A model generated the notes under the pieces. It saw only the letters and a list, made by a program, of their open reading frames with translations. It was not told the DNA's origin and made no database searches. Positions 9,684-20,590 of a DNA stretch of 64,000 nt are shown piece by piece. Each line of letters begins with the position of its first letter. The first letter of the stretch is position 1. The stretch is from NCBI GenBank assembly GCA_949775045.1, contig OX459104.1, positions 13,005,655 to 13,069,654 on the forward strand. The letters are read 5' to 3'. Origin of the DNA: Metridium senile. Taxonomy: Eukaryota > Cnidaria > Anthozoa > Actiniaria > Metridiidae. The position numbers were made by a program, and so were the translations under genes.

Positions 9684-11994
9684 ATATAATAATAATAATA
9701 ATAATTTAGTTCTTAGCGCACTACAAAAATCTCAGTGCTCTTACAATATCAATTATGGAAAAAAGTAACGAATAGGATATATATATGGTTACAATAACAA
9801 TATGAAAATGATGATGATGAGAATGATAATACGCGGAAAAAAAGAAAAATCCTAGGAATTATAAAGTAGTGTCTTAAGTTTTGATTTAAATAAGTCTGTT
9901 GAAGTTGCGTTCTTAATTTCCACCGGTAGTTCATTCCATAGAGTTGGAGCACATATCGAGAATGCTCTAGAACCGTAGTTTTTTGTTCTATACTTTGGTC
10001 TTATTAAGTGGTTGTTATCATTAGCGTTCGATCGGAGAACTCTGTTTGGTTTGTTTAAGGTTAGTAAGTCAGCAAGGTATGCAGGTGCCATCCCGTTTAG
10101 TACTTTGTAGGTGAGTAAGAGAATCTTGTAAGTAATACGCTTGCGTACAGGGAGCCAGTGAAGGTTAAATAGGATTGGTGTAATGTGGTCAAACTTGTTA
10201 GATTTAGTAACAAGACGAGCAGCAGAGTTTTGAATGCGTTGAGATATCTTTATCGGGTAGGCCATATAGAAGACTGTTGCAATAGTCCAGTTTAGTGGTT
10301 ATAAAGGCGTGGATAAGTTTTTCTGTACTAGGTAGATCGAGGTACTTCCGGATATTCCCGATTCGTTTAAGCGAAAAGGATGCAGACTTGCAGATATTAT
10401 TGATATGTGTTGACATTGTGAGGTACTGGTCAAGTGTAACACCAAGATCGCGTACGTTGGACTTGGTCTTGATCTCAGAACTGTCTATATTTACCATTTC
10501 AATTTGTGTCCGGGGAACGAAGCGCGACGAGAAGTGAATGACTTCGGTCTTAGAAGAGTTGCACGATAACTTATTTATCACCAGCCACCGTATGATATCT
10601 TTTGCGCAGAGCTCTAGTTTACTGATATGCGATGTCTGATCTGTTCTTTGCACGGCGAGATACATTTGCGTGTCGTCAGCGTAGATCATTGATTGAAGTC
10701 CATGTTGGCGAATGATATCTTCAATTGGCGCCACATATAATGAGAACAACAATGGCCCCAGGACTGAGCCCTGAGGAACACCATACAACAAGTCAGATGG
10801 ACTCGACCTGGTGTGGTTGATGACAACTGATTGTGTGCGACCTGACAAATACGACTCAATCCAGGCTAGGGCAGTATTTCTTAGACCAAATCGGTTCCGC
10901 AGTCTGTCCAAAAGGATACCGTGATCTATGGTATCGAACGCTGATGAGAGGTCAAGCATTGCAAGTAGAATTTCGTTTTGGTTATCCAGCGCTAGGATGA
11001 TGTCATTTGAAACACGCAACATGGCCGTTTCGGTGCTATGGTGAGCTCGATATGCTGATTGGTTTGTGGTGTACAGATCGTTTTCGGTTAAGTATTGTTT
11101 AAGTTGAGCTGCGACTGTGCGTTCGATCACTTTCCCTAGAAAGGGGAGGTTACTGATTGGTCTATAGTTCTTGAGTTCCTCGTGGTCCGCATCAGATTTT
11201 TTCAGTATAGGTGTCACAAGGCCATGCTTGAGAGAGCTTGGAAACTCTCCGGACACCAAGGATCGATTTATTATTGAGGTAATGTATGGTAAGAGAACAC
11301 TGATGAACGTTTTCAGCATGCTCGTAGGAAGTGGATCCAGCGAGCAGGATTTAGATGGTGCATTCATGATAGACTTCCTTACTGCAGCAGGCGTGACGGG
11401 TTCATACCCAGTTAAGTTGGACGATGATGGGTGTTCTGCAGTGGATACAGATAGACTTTCAGATGATAGCTTCTCAAGATCAGACCTTAGTGCATTGACT
11501 TTATCTGTGAAAAAATTACTAAATCCAAGAGCAAGGTCCTGGGAAGAGTCGTGAGTTGGTAGTATAGGCGAGCCTTTGGCTTTAAACAGACCGTCAATTA
11601 GCTGAAACAGCTGCTTCTGGTTTGAGTTTGAGACCTTTTTGTTGTAGTAGGTTCGTTTGGCTTTCTTGATGGCATCGTAGTAGTTATTTGCGGATTCTTT
11701 GTAGATAAGCTTGTGTACTTCAAGGCCAGAGTTGACCCACTTTCTCTCCCATCGACGTTTTTCACGTTTGAGAGTGCGTAGACAATCCGTGAACCAAGGT
11801 GCATGAGGTCTTAAGGTGGTAGAACGCTCTTGGACAGGAGCATGCTTTTCGAGTAGGAGATTCAGCTCAGTGAAGTATGAATCGACGCTAGCGGATAGAT
11901 CAGAACTTGGTGGGTTGGTTAGTAACGGAAGACAAGACAAATCCTCAGCAAAGCGGTCATGGTCGATGTCATGCATGGTCGATGTCACGCACAC
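9684..11994 (-). mobile_element. 5'-truncated CR1/L2-like non-LTR retrotransposon with reverse transcriptase
   Basis: Reading minus from 11994, a 596-codon frame carries a jockey/CR1-type reverse transcriptase: NYRPISNLPFLGKVIER, DLSSAFDTIDHG, GVPQGSVLGPLLF and the catalytic YADD box. The frame ends near 10204 and resumes shifted in 10265-9852 (QRIQNSAARLVTKSNKFDHI onward to LLYNS). A single one-nt frameshift at about 10225-10245 therefore separates the palm/thumb from the C-terminal domain. The apurinic-type endonuclease normally upstream is absent, so the copy is 5'-truncated, as usual after incomplete target-primed reverse transcription. The 3' end finishes in a (TTA)n microsatellite at 9684-9706 rather than poly(A), as in CR1/L2-type elements. 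Intactness suggests a fairly young insertion; it is probably not autonomous. Confidence 0.9.
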
Positions 11995-12200
11995 CTCTCA
12001 ACCTGGCTAATTTTATACCCAATACAAACCTAAACATTTTCATGTTTTTACTCACAAACCAATGGATTTTGTGGAGGGCTGTGACTAAATAGATACATGT
12101 TGTATTCCTATATCATGGCCTCTCAACCTGGCTTCTTTTACCCCCCATACAAACCTAAACATTTGTATGTTTTTCTCAGCTTTTATTCATCAAATGTTTT
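11993..12200 (+). repeat. Tandem pair of about 126-bp units flanking the LINE 5' end
   Basis: Two direct copies start CCTCTCAACCTGGCT at about 11993 and 12118 and share CAATACAAACCTAAACATTT. Part of the unit (12056-12112) also resembles 9388-9446 on the other side of the LINE, so the LINE may have inserted into a small tandem array. Confidence 0.6.
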
Positions 12201-12469
12201 CTACTTTGAAAAAAATATTTCCATATTTAAAAATCATTTAATTATTATTTCAGAATTTTTCATAATTATTATTTATTCATTTATTATATAATAGTCTCTT
12301 TGTAAATCATCAGCAAAATTGCTACCCTGGCCCCAGAAGTATTCTTTTTTTCTTTGTTTTCCCAGGCTCTGATTATCGACGCTTCATGACTCAGAGAACC
12401 ACATGGGAAAACATTACGGGGGAGAGTATCGCAGGCGCACAAAACCCCAACGGCTGAAATCTGAGCCTA
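12201..12469. other. AT-rich intergenic DNA
   Basis: No gene, conserved motif or clear repeat was recognised in this stretch. Confidence 0.4.
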
Positions 12470-12607
12470 GGGGCCGGTTGTATGAAGCCTGAATAGCGCT
12501 ATCCACCAGATAAATCCTTATCCAGCAGATAAAATCTATAAAGAACCTATGCAGTGGATAACTTTTATCTGCAGATAACTTTATCCACCCTTCGTACAAC
12601 CGGCCCC
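12470..12607. mobile_element. MITE with GGGGCCGGTTGTA ends (138 bp)
   Basis: Terminal inverted repeats of about 17 bp (GGGGCCGGTTGTATGAA and TTCGTACAACCGGCCCC) with sub-terminal ATCCACC/TATCCA motifs. Non-coding. Confidence 0.8.
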
Positions 12608-12809
12608 AGGGTAAAAAATAGCCATTTTCTAATTGAATAAATTAATCAATAAAAATATCTCTTTCACATTGGTAAATATATTATTTGTTGATAATCATAT
12701 ATTAATATTTTTGTCATTCATGAATTTTATGTTTTAATTGAATTATATAGAAAAATATGTAGTTTCCAGATTGTGTTGATTAATTGTTGGACAATTGAAT
12801 ATTTAAAGT

Positions 12810-12965
12810 AATGATTGCACTAGACCAGCAAACAATCATTTGTGCTAGATTGTACTTAGTCATACTAAGTTCTTTGTTTTCTATTGTTTAATTAGCACTA
12901 TTTAGTACAAATTAGTACTAATTTGTTCTGTAGGTGTAGTTTGTACAAACAAACTTAATTACACC
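12810..12965. repeat. Degraded relative of MITE family B
   Basis: Shares the interior TTCTATTGTTTAAT...CACTATTTAG with family B and has weak inverted ends. Boundaries are uncertain. Confidence 0.4.
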
Positions 12966-12994
12966 TAAGATATATGGAACCTGATATATGGAAT

Positions 12995-13189
12995 CAGGGG
13001 CGGATCCAGGGGAGGGGAATTGGGTGACTTCCCCCCCCCCCCCCCCCTCTTTTTCTAAGCAGTTATATCTTAGGTCCGGAATAGCTCCAGCATTATTGTT
13101 TTTTTATATACCGGTATCTGAAACCAAAATCCCCCCCCCTTTTCCAAAATCCCCCCCCCCCCCCTTTAAAAATCCTGGATCCGCCACTG
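12995..13189. mobile_element. MITE family H, copy 1 (CAGGGGCGGATCCAGG ends, 5-bp TSD)
   Basis: Inverted ends CAGGGGCGGATCCAGG and CCTGGATCCGCCACTG are flanked by a perfect direct repeat GGAAT (12990-12994 and 13190-13194). The interior has long C-runs. The related element at 44974-45275 is also flanked by a 5-bp direct repeat. Confidence 0.82.
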
Positions 13190-13279
13190 GGAATATAATT
13201 GTAATGATAGGCATTTTTGAACAAACATATTTTCCCAGGTTAAGCATCTTGTTAAGATCTGGTATCAAAGATCGTCCAA

Positions 13280-13470
13280 GATCTTACTAAAATCTTAAAT
13301 GTCTTGGAAAAATCTTGGTAAGTTGTTCAATAAATCTTGACAGAAACTTTAAAGTTCTTGCAAGGTTTTGCAGATTAAAGGTTACAAGCCAAGTTCTTGT
13401 AATATCATGCCTGGATCTTGCCTGGATCTTGCCAGGTTCTTGCATGATCATGCAACTAAAGGATCTTGGT
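13280..13470. repeat. Degenerate GATCTTG/TCTTG repeat tract
   Basis: Many short TCTTG and CAAG motifs, including two consecutive GCCTGGATCTT copies near 13410-13430. Downstream of the transporter stop codon, so part may be its 3' UTR. Confidence 0.4.
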
Positions 13471-13498
13471 TAGTTGTTCCAACTGGGTTAAAGCCATG

Positions 13499-15807
13499 TC
13501 AGTTGACTTTTTGTGTTTTGGAATCAGCTTCAGGCACAAAGCCATCCCCATTGGAGACTCTAACATATCCATAGTATTCACTAGGCTGGCTCTCACTACA
13601 CTCCTTGTCCATAATATAACTGGACCAAATAACAGCAAGTAACCCAGCTATAATGAGGGCACCTCCTACGTATTCCCATGTAGTAAGAACCTCATCAAGA
13701 ATAAAGTATGACAATATGGTACAAAATAGAACTTGTAGCGGATAAGTTGCTGTAACAACAGTCGCTGAGATTTGCATATTGCACCATGTGATCAGCATAT
13801 AACAAAGAGATGATGCAATGAATACAGCATATATGATTGGGTAGATTTCTTCTTTTGGAAAGTAAGTGAATTTATCAAGTTGGCCTGTGATGACATAGTA
13901 CAGCGATGACAATGCCATGAAGATTGTTCCAAATAGATAGATCCATGCCGTGACAGCAATGGGTTTCTGCCGCCATGGACTGTCAGGTTTGTTGAATATC
14001 AACTTCTTTTGTAGTAAGACATAAATAGCTGAGCATAGGGTATTTATTATCAAGAACAAGTACCCAAGGCCATACCCTGATTTCAGTTCACTTTTGTCAA
14101 ATATTATTTTCTCTAGTACCATGGTAACAGCCCCTAATGTAGCCAGTAGAATACCAAGTATTTTAGCCCAACCATGCAGCTTGTTTAATGCAGGAAAAGG
14201 TTCTATTCTAGTAATGATAGCTAGGATAGCAGTCCACACAGGGATAGATGGTTGGAATATGGATGCAATGTTAGCGTTGGTATAATATATACCAAGTATA
14301 TATGGAAGCTGATTACCATACATTCCAACAAAACCCAGCAAAGCAAACATTGGCAGCTCACTGAAAACAAAGAACATGCAAAGATTTGAGCATAAGAAAG
14401 GTATAGGTAGTAGTGATGATCGATGAAGGTAGTGGTCATGGATGTGTAGATAGGACCTAGGAATTTAGTAAAGGGTTGGCTGGAAAATAGCCTGTGTTAC
14501 AGCCAGAATTTTTCTCTCGAAAGTCCGTCTGTGAATCAGAGCAATGAACTGTGTTCTGGCCCCCAGCGAACTACACGATTATATATACTAGATGCTGATT
14601 GGCTTTCGATGATGCTCTTACTTACACGAACTCTCATTGGACAATTCAACATAACCGGATGTATTGAATTGTCCAATGAGAGTTTGTGTAAGAAAGAGCA
14701 TCATCGAAAGCCAATCAGCATCTAGTATATATAATCGTGTAGTTCGCTGGAGGCCAGAACACGGTTCGTTGCTCTGATTCACAGACGGACTTTCGAGAGA
14801 AAAATTCCAGCTGTAACACAGGCTAGCTGGAAAATAGCGTTTTAATAATTTAGCATCATTCTTCAGACTTTTTTTCTTTTTTTTTTTTCAAGCCATGGTA
14901 TTCTCAATTTGATTTTTTTAACTATTATTTTTTTTATGGCACAACAAAAGGGTGGGCCACGGCCCCTTCATTTGGCCATTGGCAGGCAGCTATTTCAAGC
15001 CCTGTACTGGTGGAAGATGCGTATAGTGCACGGTGGGTGGGTAGGGTAGGGATTTCTATGTGACATGTAAATAAAAGAACCAACTGGTAGTAGTAGATCA
15101 TGAAATAAAAAGCAAATATCATTCCACGCTAAATATTGTGTTGAAATAAACAGTTATAAATCGGTCAAAGCTATAAGACGAATTTTATGACAAAACTAAA
15201 ACATATATAAGATTTTAAGGTAAAATGGGATATCAAAATGGAGTAATAAGTTAAATTAAAAATTAATTTTTCACCGCTAAAAGAAAATGTTGTTAACATG
15301 TATTTTGTCAATCCGTACGAGCATTATTATTCTATAACGCTCGTAAAATGGGCACAATCCATTAGTTGTCGTCTAATTTCCGAACTAGTTTTCAGCTGAT
15401 CATAGGTTAATCATTTTCTGTGACGTATCGTACGTAGATCACGAGACTAAATTATGCAACGCAAATTACGCTTTAACTTTAAACAATATCCTTTGTTTTG
15501 TCACAATATGTCTTACTTAGCTCACACAATAAGTATTAGATGAAAAATGACATGAAACAAGTTCAAGCTACTTTGTTTTGGATGAATTTCAACAATTTAC
15601 TCACCGTAGTTTTGGCAAATCAACGCGTCGTTCTGAAATAAAAGCAGCAAATAGAATGACTGGGAATGCTCCACCATCTCGAATCATACTAAATATCAAT
15701 GGATCTGCCTTGTTCTTTACAGCAAACCTAGTAACAATGACTCCATAAGCACCGAACCCTAGTTGAATGGTCACCAACGCCAACCATATAACCCACATGG
15801 ACGCCAT
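13499..15807 (-). CDS. EamA/DMT-superfamily membrane transporter, 2 exons, 354 aa
   Basis: Exon 1 is 15807-15605 and exon 2 is 14360-13499 (stop). The single intron is phase 2 with GTGAGT and TTTTCAG sites. The protein is almost wholly hydrophobic with about ten membrane segments and two EamA-type halves, joined near the KSGYGLGYLFLIIN region. The stretch LHGWAKILGILLATLGA resembles the fifth-helix region of WAT1-like and SLC35-like proteins. Hydrophilic residues are confined to the tail after DKECSESQPSEYYG. Members move small metabolites or nucleotide sugars across membranes; the substrate cannot be predicted. The start is the ATGGCGTCC codon: the frame runs six codons further upstream, but only to a GTG. 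Confidence 0.85.
14491..14825. mobile_element. Long near-perfect palindrome (MITE family C) with 12-bp TSD
   Basis: Two arms of about 150 bp meet near 14655. The ends are CCTGTGTTACAGC and GCTGTAACACAGG. The element is flanked by the identical 12-mer GCTGGAAAATAG (14479-14490 and 14826-14837), a convincing target-site duplication. It lies in the transporter intron and would form a very stable hairpin in the transcript. Confidence 0.88.
14838..15604. other. Remainder of transporter intron
   Basis: AT-rich sequence with a T-run at 14870-14890. No other feature was recognised. Confidence 0.4.
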
Positions 15808-16009
15808 TTTGCCACTGTCTGACACAGGGAGCCCAAAGACAAATTGTACCTCGGGGACAGTTTAATAGGGCAGTCAGCGCAGCACCAAACGAAAACGCAG
15901 GTCATTGTTGGTCATTTATTAATTATTTCTATTAAAATTTCCCGCTATATTAGGGACCGGTCATTATTTATCGCCTGAGGGGGGGGGGGGGGGGGGGGGG
16001 TAGGGGTAG
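15808..16009. other. Region upstream of the transporter start, with a G-run
   Basis: Presumed promoter side of the transporter gene. It ends in a long G homopolymer at about 15979-16000 that abuts the LINE tail. Confidence 0.4.
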
Positions 16010-16735
16010 AATAGAATGGAATAGAATAGAATAACTATATTTATACACGGTAAATTCATCAGTGATATACAAATAGGAATATACAACTAATGTTACAATA
16101 TTAAGATATAAGATATTTACAATACAAGAAGATAATAATAATAATCAAAATAAAAACTGTTTTCCATGAATGGCCGTGTGTCGGGGAATATTAATCTGAG
16201 TTTAGAGATTTCGCGTTTCGTATATTAGGAGGTAAACTGTTCCACATAAAAGCACCACGATAGCTGAAGCTATTTCTCAAGTAGTTCGTGTGCGGTAGTA
16301 GAACAGCGAGTTTGTTGTTGGAGTTGCGCAAGGAATAGCTTGTAGTATCGCTCCTATGTACAAATTTAGAACTTTTAAAATATTCGGGTGCTAGGCCATT
16401 ACTGAAGAGATTTGTATACTAGGTTATTTGTTTGAATTTGACATTGGACGCTAAGGTTTTTCCAGCCTAAGGCCTCTATTAGAGGTTCGGCATCAGTGTC
16501 GTACTTAGAAAATGTCAACACCCTAGCTGCGCGATTTTGAAGTTTTAATTTTGAAGTTTGCTACATAGCGTTTTGCCACAGTTACCCCAAACGACACTGC
16601 AGTAATCGAAGTGCGGCTGCACCAAGACTTTGAATAAAAGGTGCAGAGTCGCTGGAGGCACAAATGGTCTTATTCGTTTTAGTGCTCCTATTCCAGAAGA
16701 AACTTTCTTTGCTAAGTTATCGATATGTTCACTCC
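16010..16735 (-). pseudogene. Decayed 3' end of a second LINE (reverse-transcriptase C-terminus)
   Basis: Minus-strand translation across several frames gives WSEHIDNLAKKVSSGIGALK, RPFVPPATLHLLF and QPHFDYCSVVWGNCGK, then LTFSKYDTDAEPLIEALGW. These are the conserved thumb and C-terminal motifs of a non-LTR reverse transcriptase distinct from the one at 9684-11994. In-frame stops and shifts disrupt it. The 3' end runs into a (TTCTA)n-like tail at 16010-16030. Confidence 0.75.
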
Positions 16736-16790
16736 ACAGTTAATGCAAAGGCTCGGCTACCTTTCAAGATGGCGCAGGGAATTGTGCAGG
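16735..16790 (+). repeat. Dispersed 'AAGATGGC' repeat, copy 2
   Basis: GGCTACCTTTCAAGATGGCG followed by CAGGGAATTGTG matches copies at 2978, 38683 (minus), 51530 (minus) and 51690. It starts exactly where the LINE homology stops. Confidence 0.65.
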
Positions 16791-16919
16791 GGACAGGGAG
16801 GGAAAGGAGAACCAGCCCCTAGACTAAACAGTTTATCTCCTTCTCTAACTAAAGCAACTATCGATTATAGCAAATCCAAAACTTCTAGTCTTTTAAGCGA
16901 AGTTGTATTGTTATTCTAA

Positions 16920-17302
16920 TGGAGTCCCTGACTTGGAATACCGTCCAATCAGAACCATTGGGAATTGATTTCAGCAAGTGTTATTAAAAACAAGAAAAAC
17001 AGGTGATCGAAAAAAGTAACATTAAATTTTTCAAGACTCTCGCCGACAACAACACCGAATGCAATAAGACTATCATTAATTACACTCTTACAGTCACTCA
17101 AGTTGTATTAATTATTCATTTATCGAATATTCATTTGACGATTACTCTCAATAATACGTTAAATAATGTAGAGGTTCACAGTCGGTTTTCGAGTTTTCAA
17201 TAAGTTGTCATCTAAATAATCACTCTCATTAAATTTAACGCATTAGGACCAATTAAATGCTCAAATGGTTATATTTTTTATTATAATTATTTGTCAATAC
17301 TC
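16920..17302. other. Gene-free AT-rich stretch
   Basis: No supported gene, and no repeat recognised elsewhere in the window. Confidence 0.35.
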
Positions 17303-17534
17303 CAGTTTCATGTTATCTATCACCGCTGTACTATTCAACAAAAGGCGCAATTGCACAGGCTAACTGCCTCAATTTGATGATATGTAAAAATATTCACAAA
17401 TTCCAAGCCATGCACGGGAAAATACTACCGCTAAACAATAGAAAACACACTTGAATTTACTTCGAATCGAGGTTATCCCTGTGCAAATGCGCCTTTTGTC
17501 AAAATGTACAGCGGTGCTAGATAACATGAAACTG
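17303..17534. mobile_element. MITE family A, copy 2
   Basis: Inverted ends CAGTTTCATGTTATCTA and TAGATAACATGAAACTG, with sub-terminal AAAAGGCGCAATTGCACAG and GTGCAAATGCGCCTTTTG. Homologous to 1186-1387. Confidence 0.82.
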
Positions 17535-17604
17535 TTACCATGGTTACTGGGAGGTTCAGGTAAATGTCAATAAACTGCCTGGAATATGAATAAACATCAA
17601 ACAA

Positions 17605-18241
17605 CTCAAGCATGTTAAGGACTGGGATTTTCGGATTTTGAAAAACAAATCATTTCTTGCTTGTGTTTTCAAGTACAAAGCTGAAATTTAGATCAATATT
17701 CATATTTGGGCTGATCAATAGTTTAGTGGTAAAAATGGTGACATAAAGTGGTCACGTGACCATTAAGGCGAAAAAATAGAAATTTAAAAATGAGCCGGTT
17801 AGAACTATTTTGCAGAATATTAGAAAGCATGTGAAAACAATGTATTTTTGAAGGTATTTCGAAATCCGCCTCGTTTGATTGTCCATCGTAAAAGGTATGC
17901 GAGTTATAAGGCAAAAAAGGTCACGTGACAATTATTAAGATTTCTCCAAATCAGAGAATGAATGAGATCCAAACGAAGCGCATTGAAAGAGAGAAGCATG
18001 AATACAATGTTTTAACATAGTTTTTATTTTTAAAGAAAATGTTTCTAACCGGCCCATTTTGAATTTTCTATTTTTCAGCCTTAATGGTCACGTGACCACT
18101 TTTTGTCATCAACATCACAACCAAATCTTTGAAAAACCTAATTGTGAACAGAAAACCAAATTTCAGCTTTGTGCATTAAAGAGTGAAGGAGAAGTCATTT
18201 TTTCAAGATTTCCGAAAATCCCATGCCTTAACATGCTTGAG
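17605..18241. mobile_element. Large foldback element of about 640 bp
   Basis: The outer arm CTCAAGCATGTTAAGG (17605) pairs with CCTTAACATGCTTGAG (ending 18241). Long inner arms include GGTCACGTGACCATTAAGGC at 17750 and its complement at about 18082, and AGCCGGTTAGAA at 17792 with its complement at about 18045. No intact ORF. Confidence 0.82.
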
Positions 18242-18422
18242 AACTTACTTGACGTGTTGCCTTAACAATATATAGTGATTACTTCATATATATAGAAGTT
18301 TATGCGACATCAATTTTTATTTCGCCAAATTAATAAAGTGCCGCGAATAAAGCTGGTGTAGATAGAATGACTGATAGATCGATTGCATTGATGATAGAGA
18401 CATCTGCAGGATCAGAATGAAG

Positions 18423-18500
18423 TAAAACAAGAGAATGATGATGATGATGATGGTTGTGATAGTGATGATGATGATGATGACGCTGATGATGATGAGCGTG
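18423..18500 (+). repeat. (GAT)n microsatellite
   Basis: Interrupted ATGATG repeat; a (TA)n run follows at 18543-18559. The Met-rich frame here is an artefact. Confidence 0.9.
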
Positions 18501-18742
18501 AAGATGATGTATAAAGATGAAAAAGTTATTGATCGACCCTCACATATATATATATATATGAAAACCTTACGGGGTCTTTTAAAGTTCATACCACGTGATA
18601 TATACACTTTACGTAATAACCAGCCTAGCAATACAATAATTATATTTATGCATGCAGTTTTAGTTGAAAAAAGCTATAACATGCAAGTGTTCGGGAATCC
18701 CCAGTATTTGTCGTTATGAATACCGAAGGCTAAAATTGTGAC

Positions 18743-18806
18743 CAACCTGGTTCCCAGGACCCTTTCCCCCCAAAAGCGAAGGGGGAGGGCCCTGGGAACG
18801 AGGTTG
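18743..18806. repeat. Compact palindrome CAACCTGGTTCCCAGG...
   Basis: Arms CAACCTGGTTCCCAGGACCC and GGGCCCTGGGAACGAGGTTG with a short loop. A miniature inverted element or deletion derivative. Confidence 0.75.
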
Positions 18807-19239
18807 AATTGTGACGTGAGTTCGAGACCACACTGTGATAAACACTTTTAAGTGTTAAAACATGATTTTTTTGGCTGATTTGTCGCTGTGTGTTGTGACG
18901 TTCAAAATAGCCACCAGTCTCCCACTATTCTGTAATGTCATATTCATAGACCTATTTTTAGGAACCGCGTCTGATGGGCTGTTAAATGAAAGAATGAGGC
19001 GTTCTTTGGAAAAATAGTTAATGATTAACATTTGGAATAAAGCAGTTTAGTTTGCCGATTCTAAATAAGATAGAACATGTAGCAAAAATAAAAAATATTT
19101 TTAATTATTTCTGATTGGCTTTGAAAAATAGTTAATGCTATTTTTTTCTTTCTTTCCTTTTTCTATAGACTACTTTTATATATAAATCAGAGCGGAAAAT
19201 AATTTTTTCAAGTAAACGTTAACACATATATTATAATAT

Positions 19240-20020
19240 TTTAGCACTGTCATGAGAAAGAACCACCTGAAACAGGCATGTTTGGAAGGTTTTGATGCTC
19301 TGGCGAAAATACCAAACAAGTTATGCTCAATGAAAAACGGTAGAGATTTGTACCTTATTATAGGAAATTACCGCTTCACCTATTTAACGCGAATTGTAAA
19401 AATTCGCGTTAATTTAGGTCGCGAGAATTTCCTTAACGTTAATTAAAATGTAAATGATAAAGTTGGATGTTAATTAAAAAAACAATTCAGTATCAGTTTT
19501 AATTTTTATCCAAAAGGCTACAATCTGATTAAATGTCAAACGACCCGCAAATTATACAGTGCATCCTCCGGGTCTATCTCATCGTCACTATTCGATTCTT
19601 CTGATAAATATTTCTGGACATCAGATGCGTCCTTTAGCATTTCGTTTTATTTTGATTTGTTATTTGGCTCGATTGCGTTAATTTCCTTCCTTTAAAAATC
19701 TTTAGCCCCTTTTCGCGTTATTTTTCGTCATTTGAAAGCATTTTTTCCTCTGAATCGCGTTAATTTTGGTTGCGTGAATTTAAAGTATGTTAATATGTCC
19801 GATCGTTAATTTTACTATAATAAGGTACATGTAATTTTCTGCTGAGGCCTTTGATGCCTCGTTTCATGCATTCATATAGCTTCTTGCAAATTTAATCGTT
19901 TTTACTCAAACTGTCACAAGTTCAGTATTGTTATGGTGAATGCCTATCATATGATAGTTTTCTTTTTCTAAAACACATCAATTTTAAATATTATGATAAT
20001 TAGTGGCGGGCCAGTCGTCT
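19240..20020 (+). repeat. Segmental duplicate, copy 1 (transposon-filled)
   Basis: The flanks 19240-19350 and 19828-20020 match 32733-32835 and 32838-33045 in order and orientation (ACCACCTGAAA, GTTATGCTCAATGAAAAA, then TTCTGCTGAGGCCTTTGAT and GTGAATGCCTATCATATGAT). The two matches are separated here by the 473-bp insert described below. Confidence 0.85.
19353..19825. mobile_element. TA-flanked MITE (473 bp) with a matching empty site
   Basis: Ends CCTTATTATAG and CTATAATAAGG are flanked by TA (19351-19352 and 19826-19827). The paralogous segment at 32830-32840 reads GATTTGTATGTAATTTT with a single TA and no insert, which proves the insertion boundaries. The interior has repeated GCGTTAATTT motifs and no ORF. 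Consistent with a Tc1/mariner-type non-autonomous element. Confidence 0.88.
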
Positions 20021-20590
20021 ACATGATTCTTCTTGTTGTACCTTTCATGTCGTTCTTGTTCTTGTTGTTGTTTATCTCTTCTGGCTCAGTTCCTTTTCTT
20101 CTCCTTCTTCTTTCCTTTTCATGTCGTTCTTGTTGTTGTTTATATCTTCTAGCTCAGTTCTTTTTCTTCTCCTTCTTCTTTTCTTTTCATGTCGTACTTG
20201 TTCTTGTTGTTGTTTATCTCTTCTGGCTCAGTTCCTTTTCTTCTCCTTCTTCTTTCCTTTTCATGTCGTTCTTGTTCTTGTTGTTATTTATGTCTTCTAG
20301 CTCAGTTCTTTTTCTTCTCCTTCTTCTTTCCTTTTCATGTCGTTCTTGTTGTTGTTTATATCTTCTAGCTCAGTTCTTTTTCTTCTCCTTCTTCTTTTCT
20401 TTTCATGCATGTCGTTCTTGTTCTTGTTGTTGTTTATCTCTTCTGGCTCAGTTCCTTTTCTTCTCCTTCTTCTTTCCTTTTCATGTCGTTCTTGTTGTTG
20501 TTTATATCTTCTAGCTCAGTTATTTTTCTTCTCCTTCTTCTTTCCTTTTCATGTCGTTCTTGTTGTTGTTTATATCTTCTAGCTTAGTCT
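20010..20590 (+). repeat. Pyrimidine-rich minisatellite, about 8 units of 68-78 bp
   Basis: Each unit has CTTTTCATGTCGTTCTTG, a variable number of TTCTTG hexamers, TTTATNTCTTCTGGCTCAGT and CTTCTCCTTCTTC. Unit starts fall at about 20083, 20151, 20225, 20299, 20367, 20445, 20513 and 20581. Most unit lengths are not multiples of three and the frames rotate, so the long apparent ORF is not a gene. Confidence 0.88.

Noticed and set aside
11171..11554. 127-codon plus-strand ORF
   Set aside because: Antisense to the LINE reverse transcriptase; no independent support.
15808..15825. Upstream start adding six residues to the transporter
   Set aside because: The codon at 15825 is GTG; the first ATG is at 15807 with a good ATGGCG context.
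18435..18719. Met-rich ORF starting in a GAT repeat, and a matching antisense Ile-rich ORF
   Set aside because: Microsatellite artefact.
19993..20582. Long Leu/Phe/Ser-rich ORF of 173 codons
   Set aside because: It is the translation of a 68-78 bp pyrimidine-rich minisatellite. Most unit lengths are not multiples of three and alternative frames are equally open.
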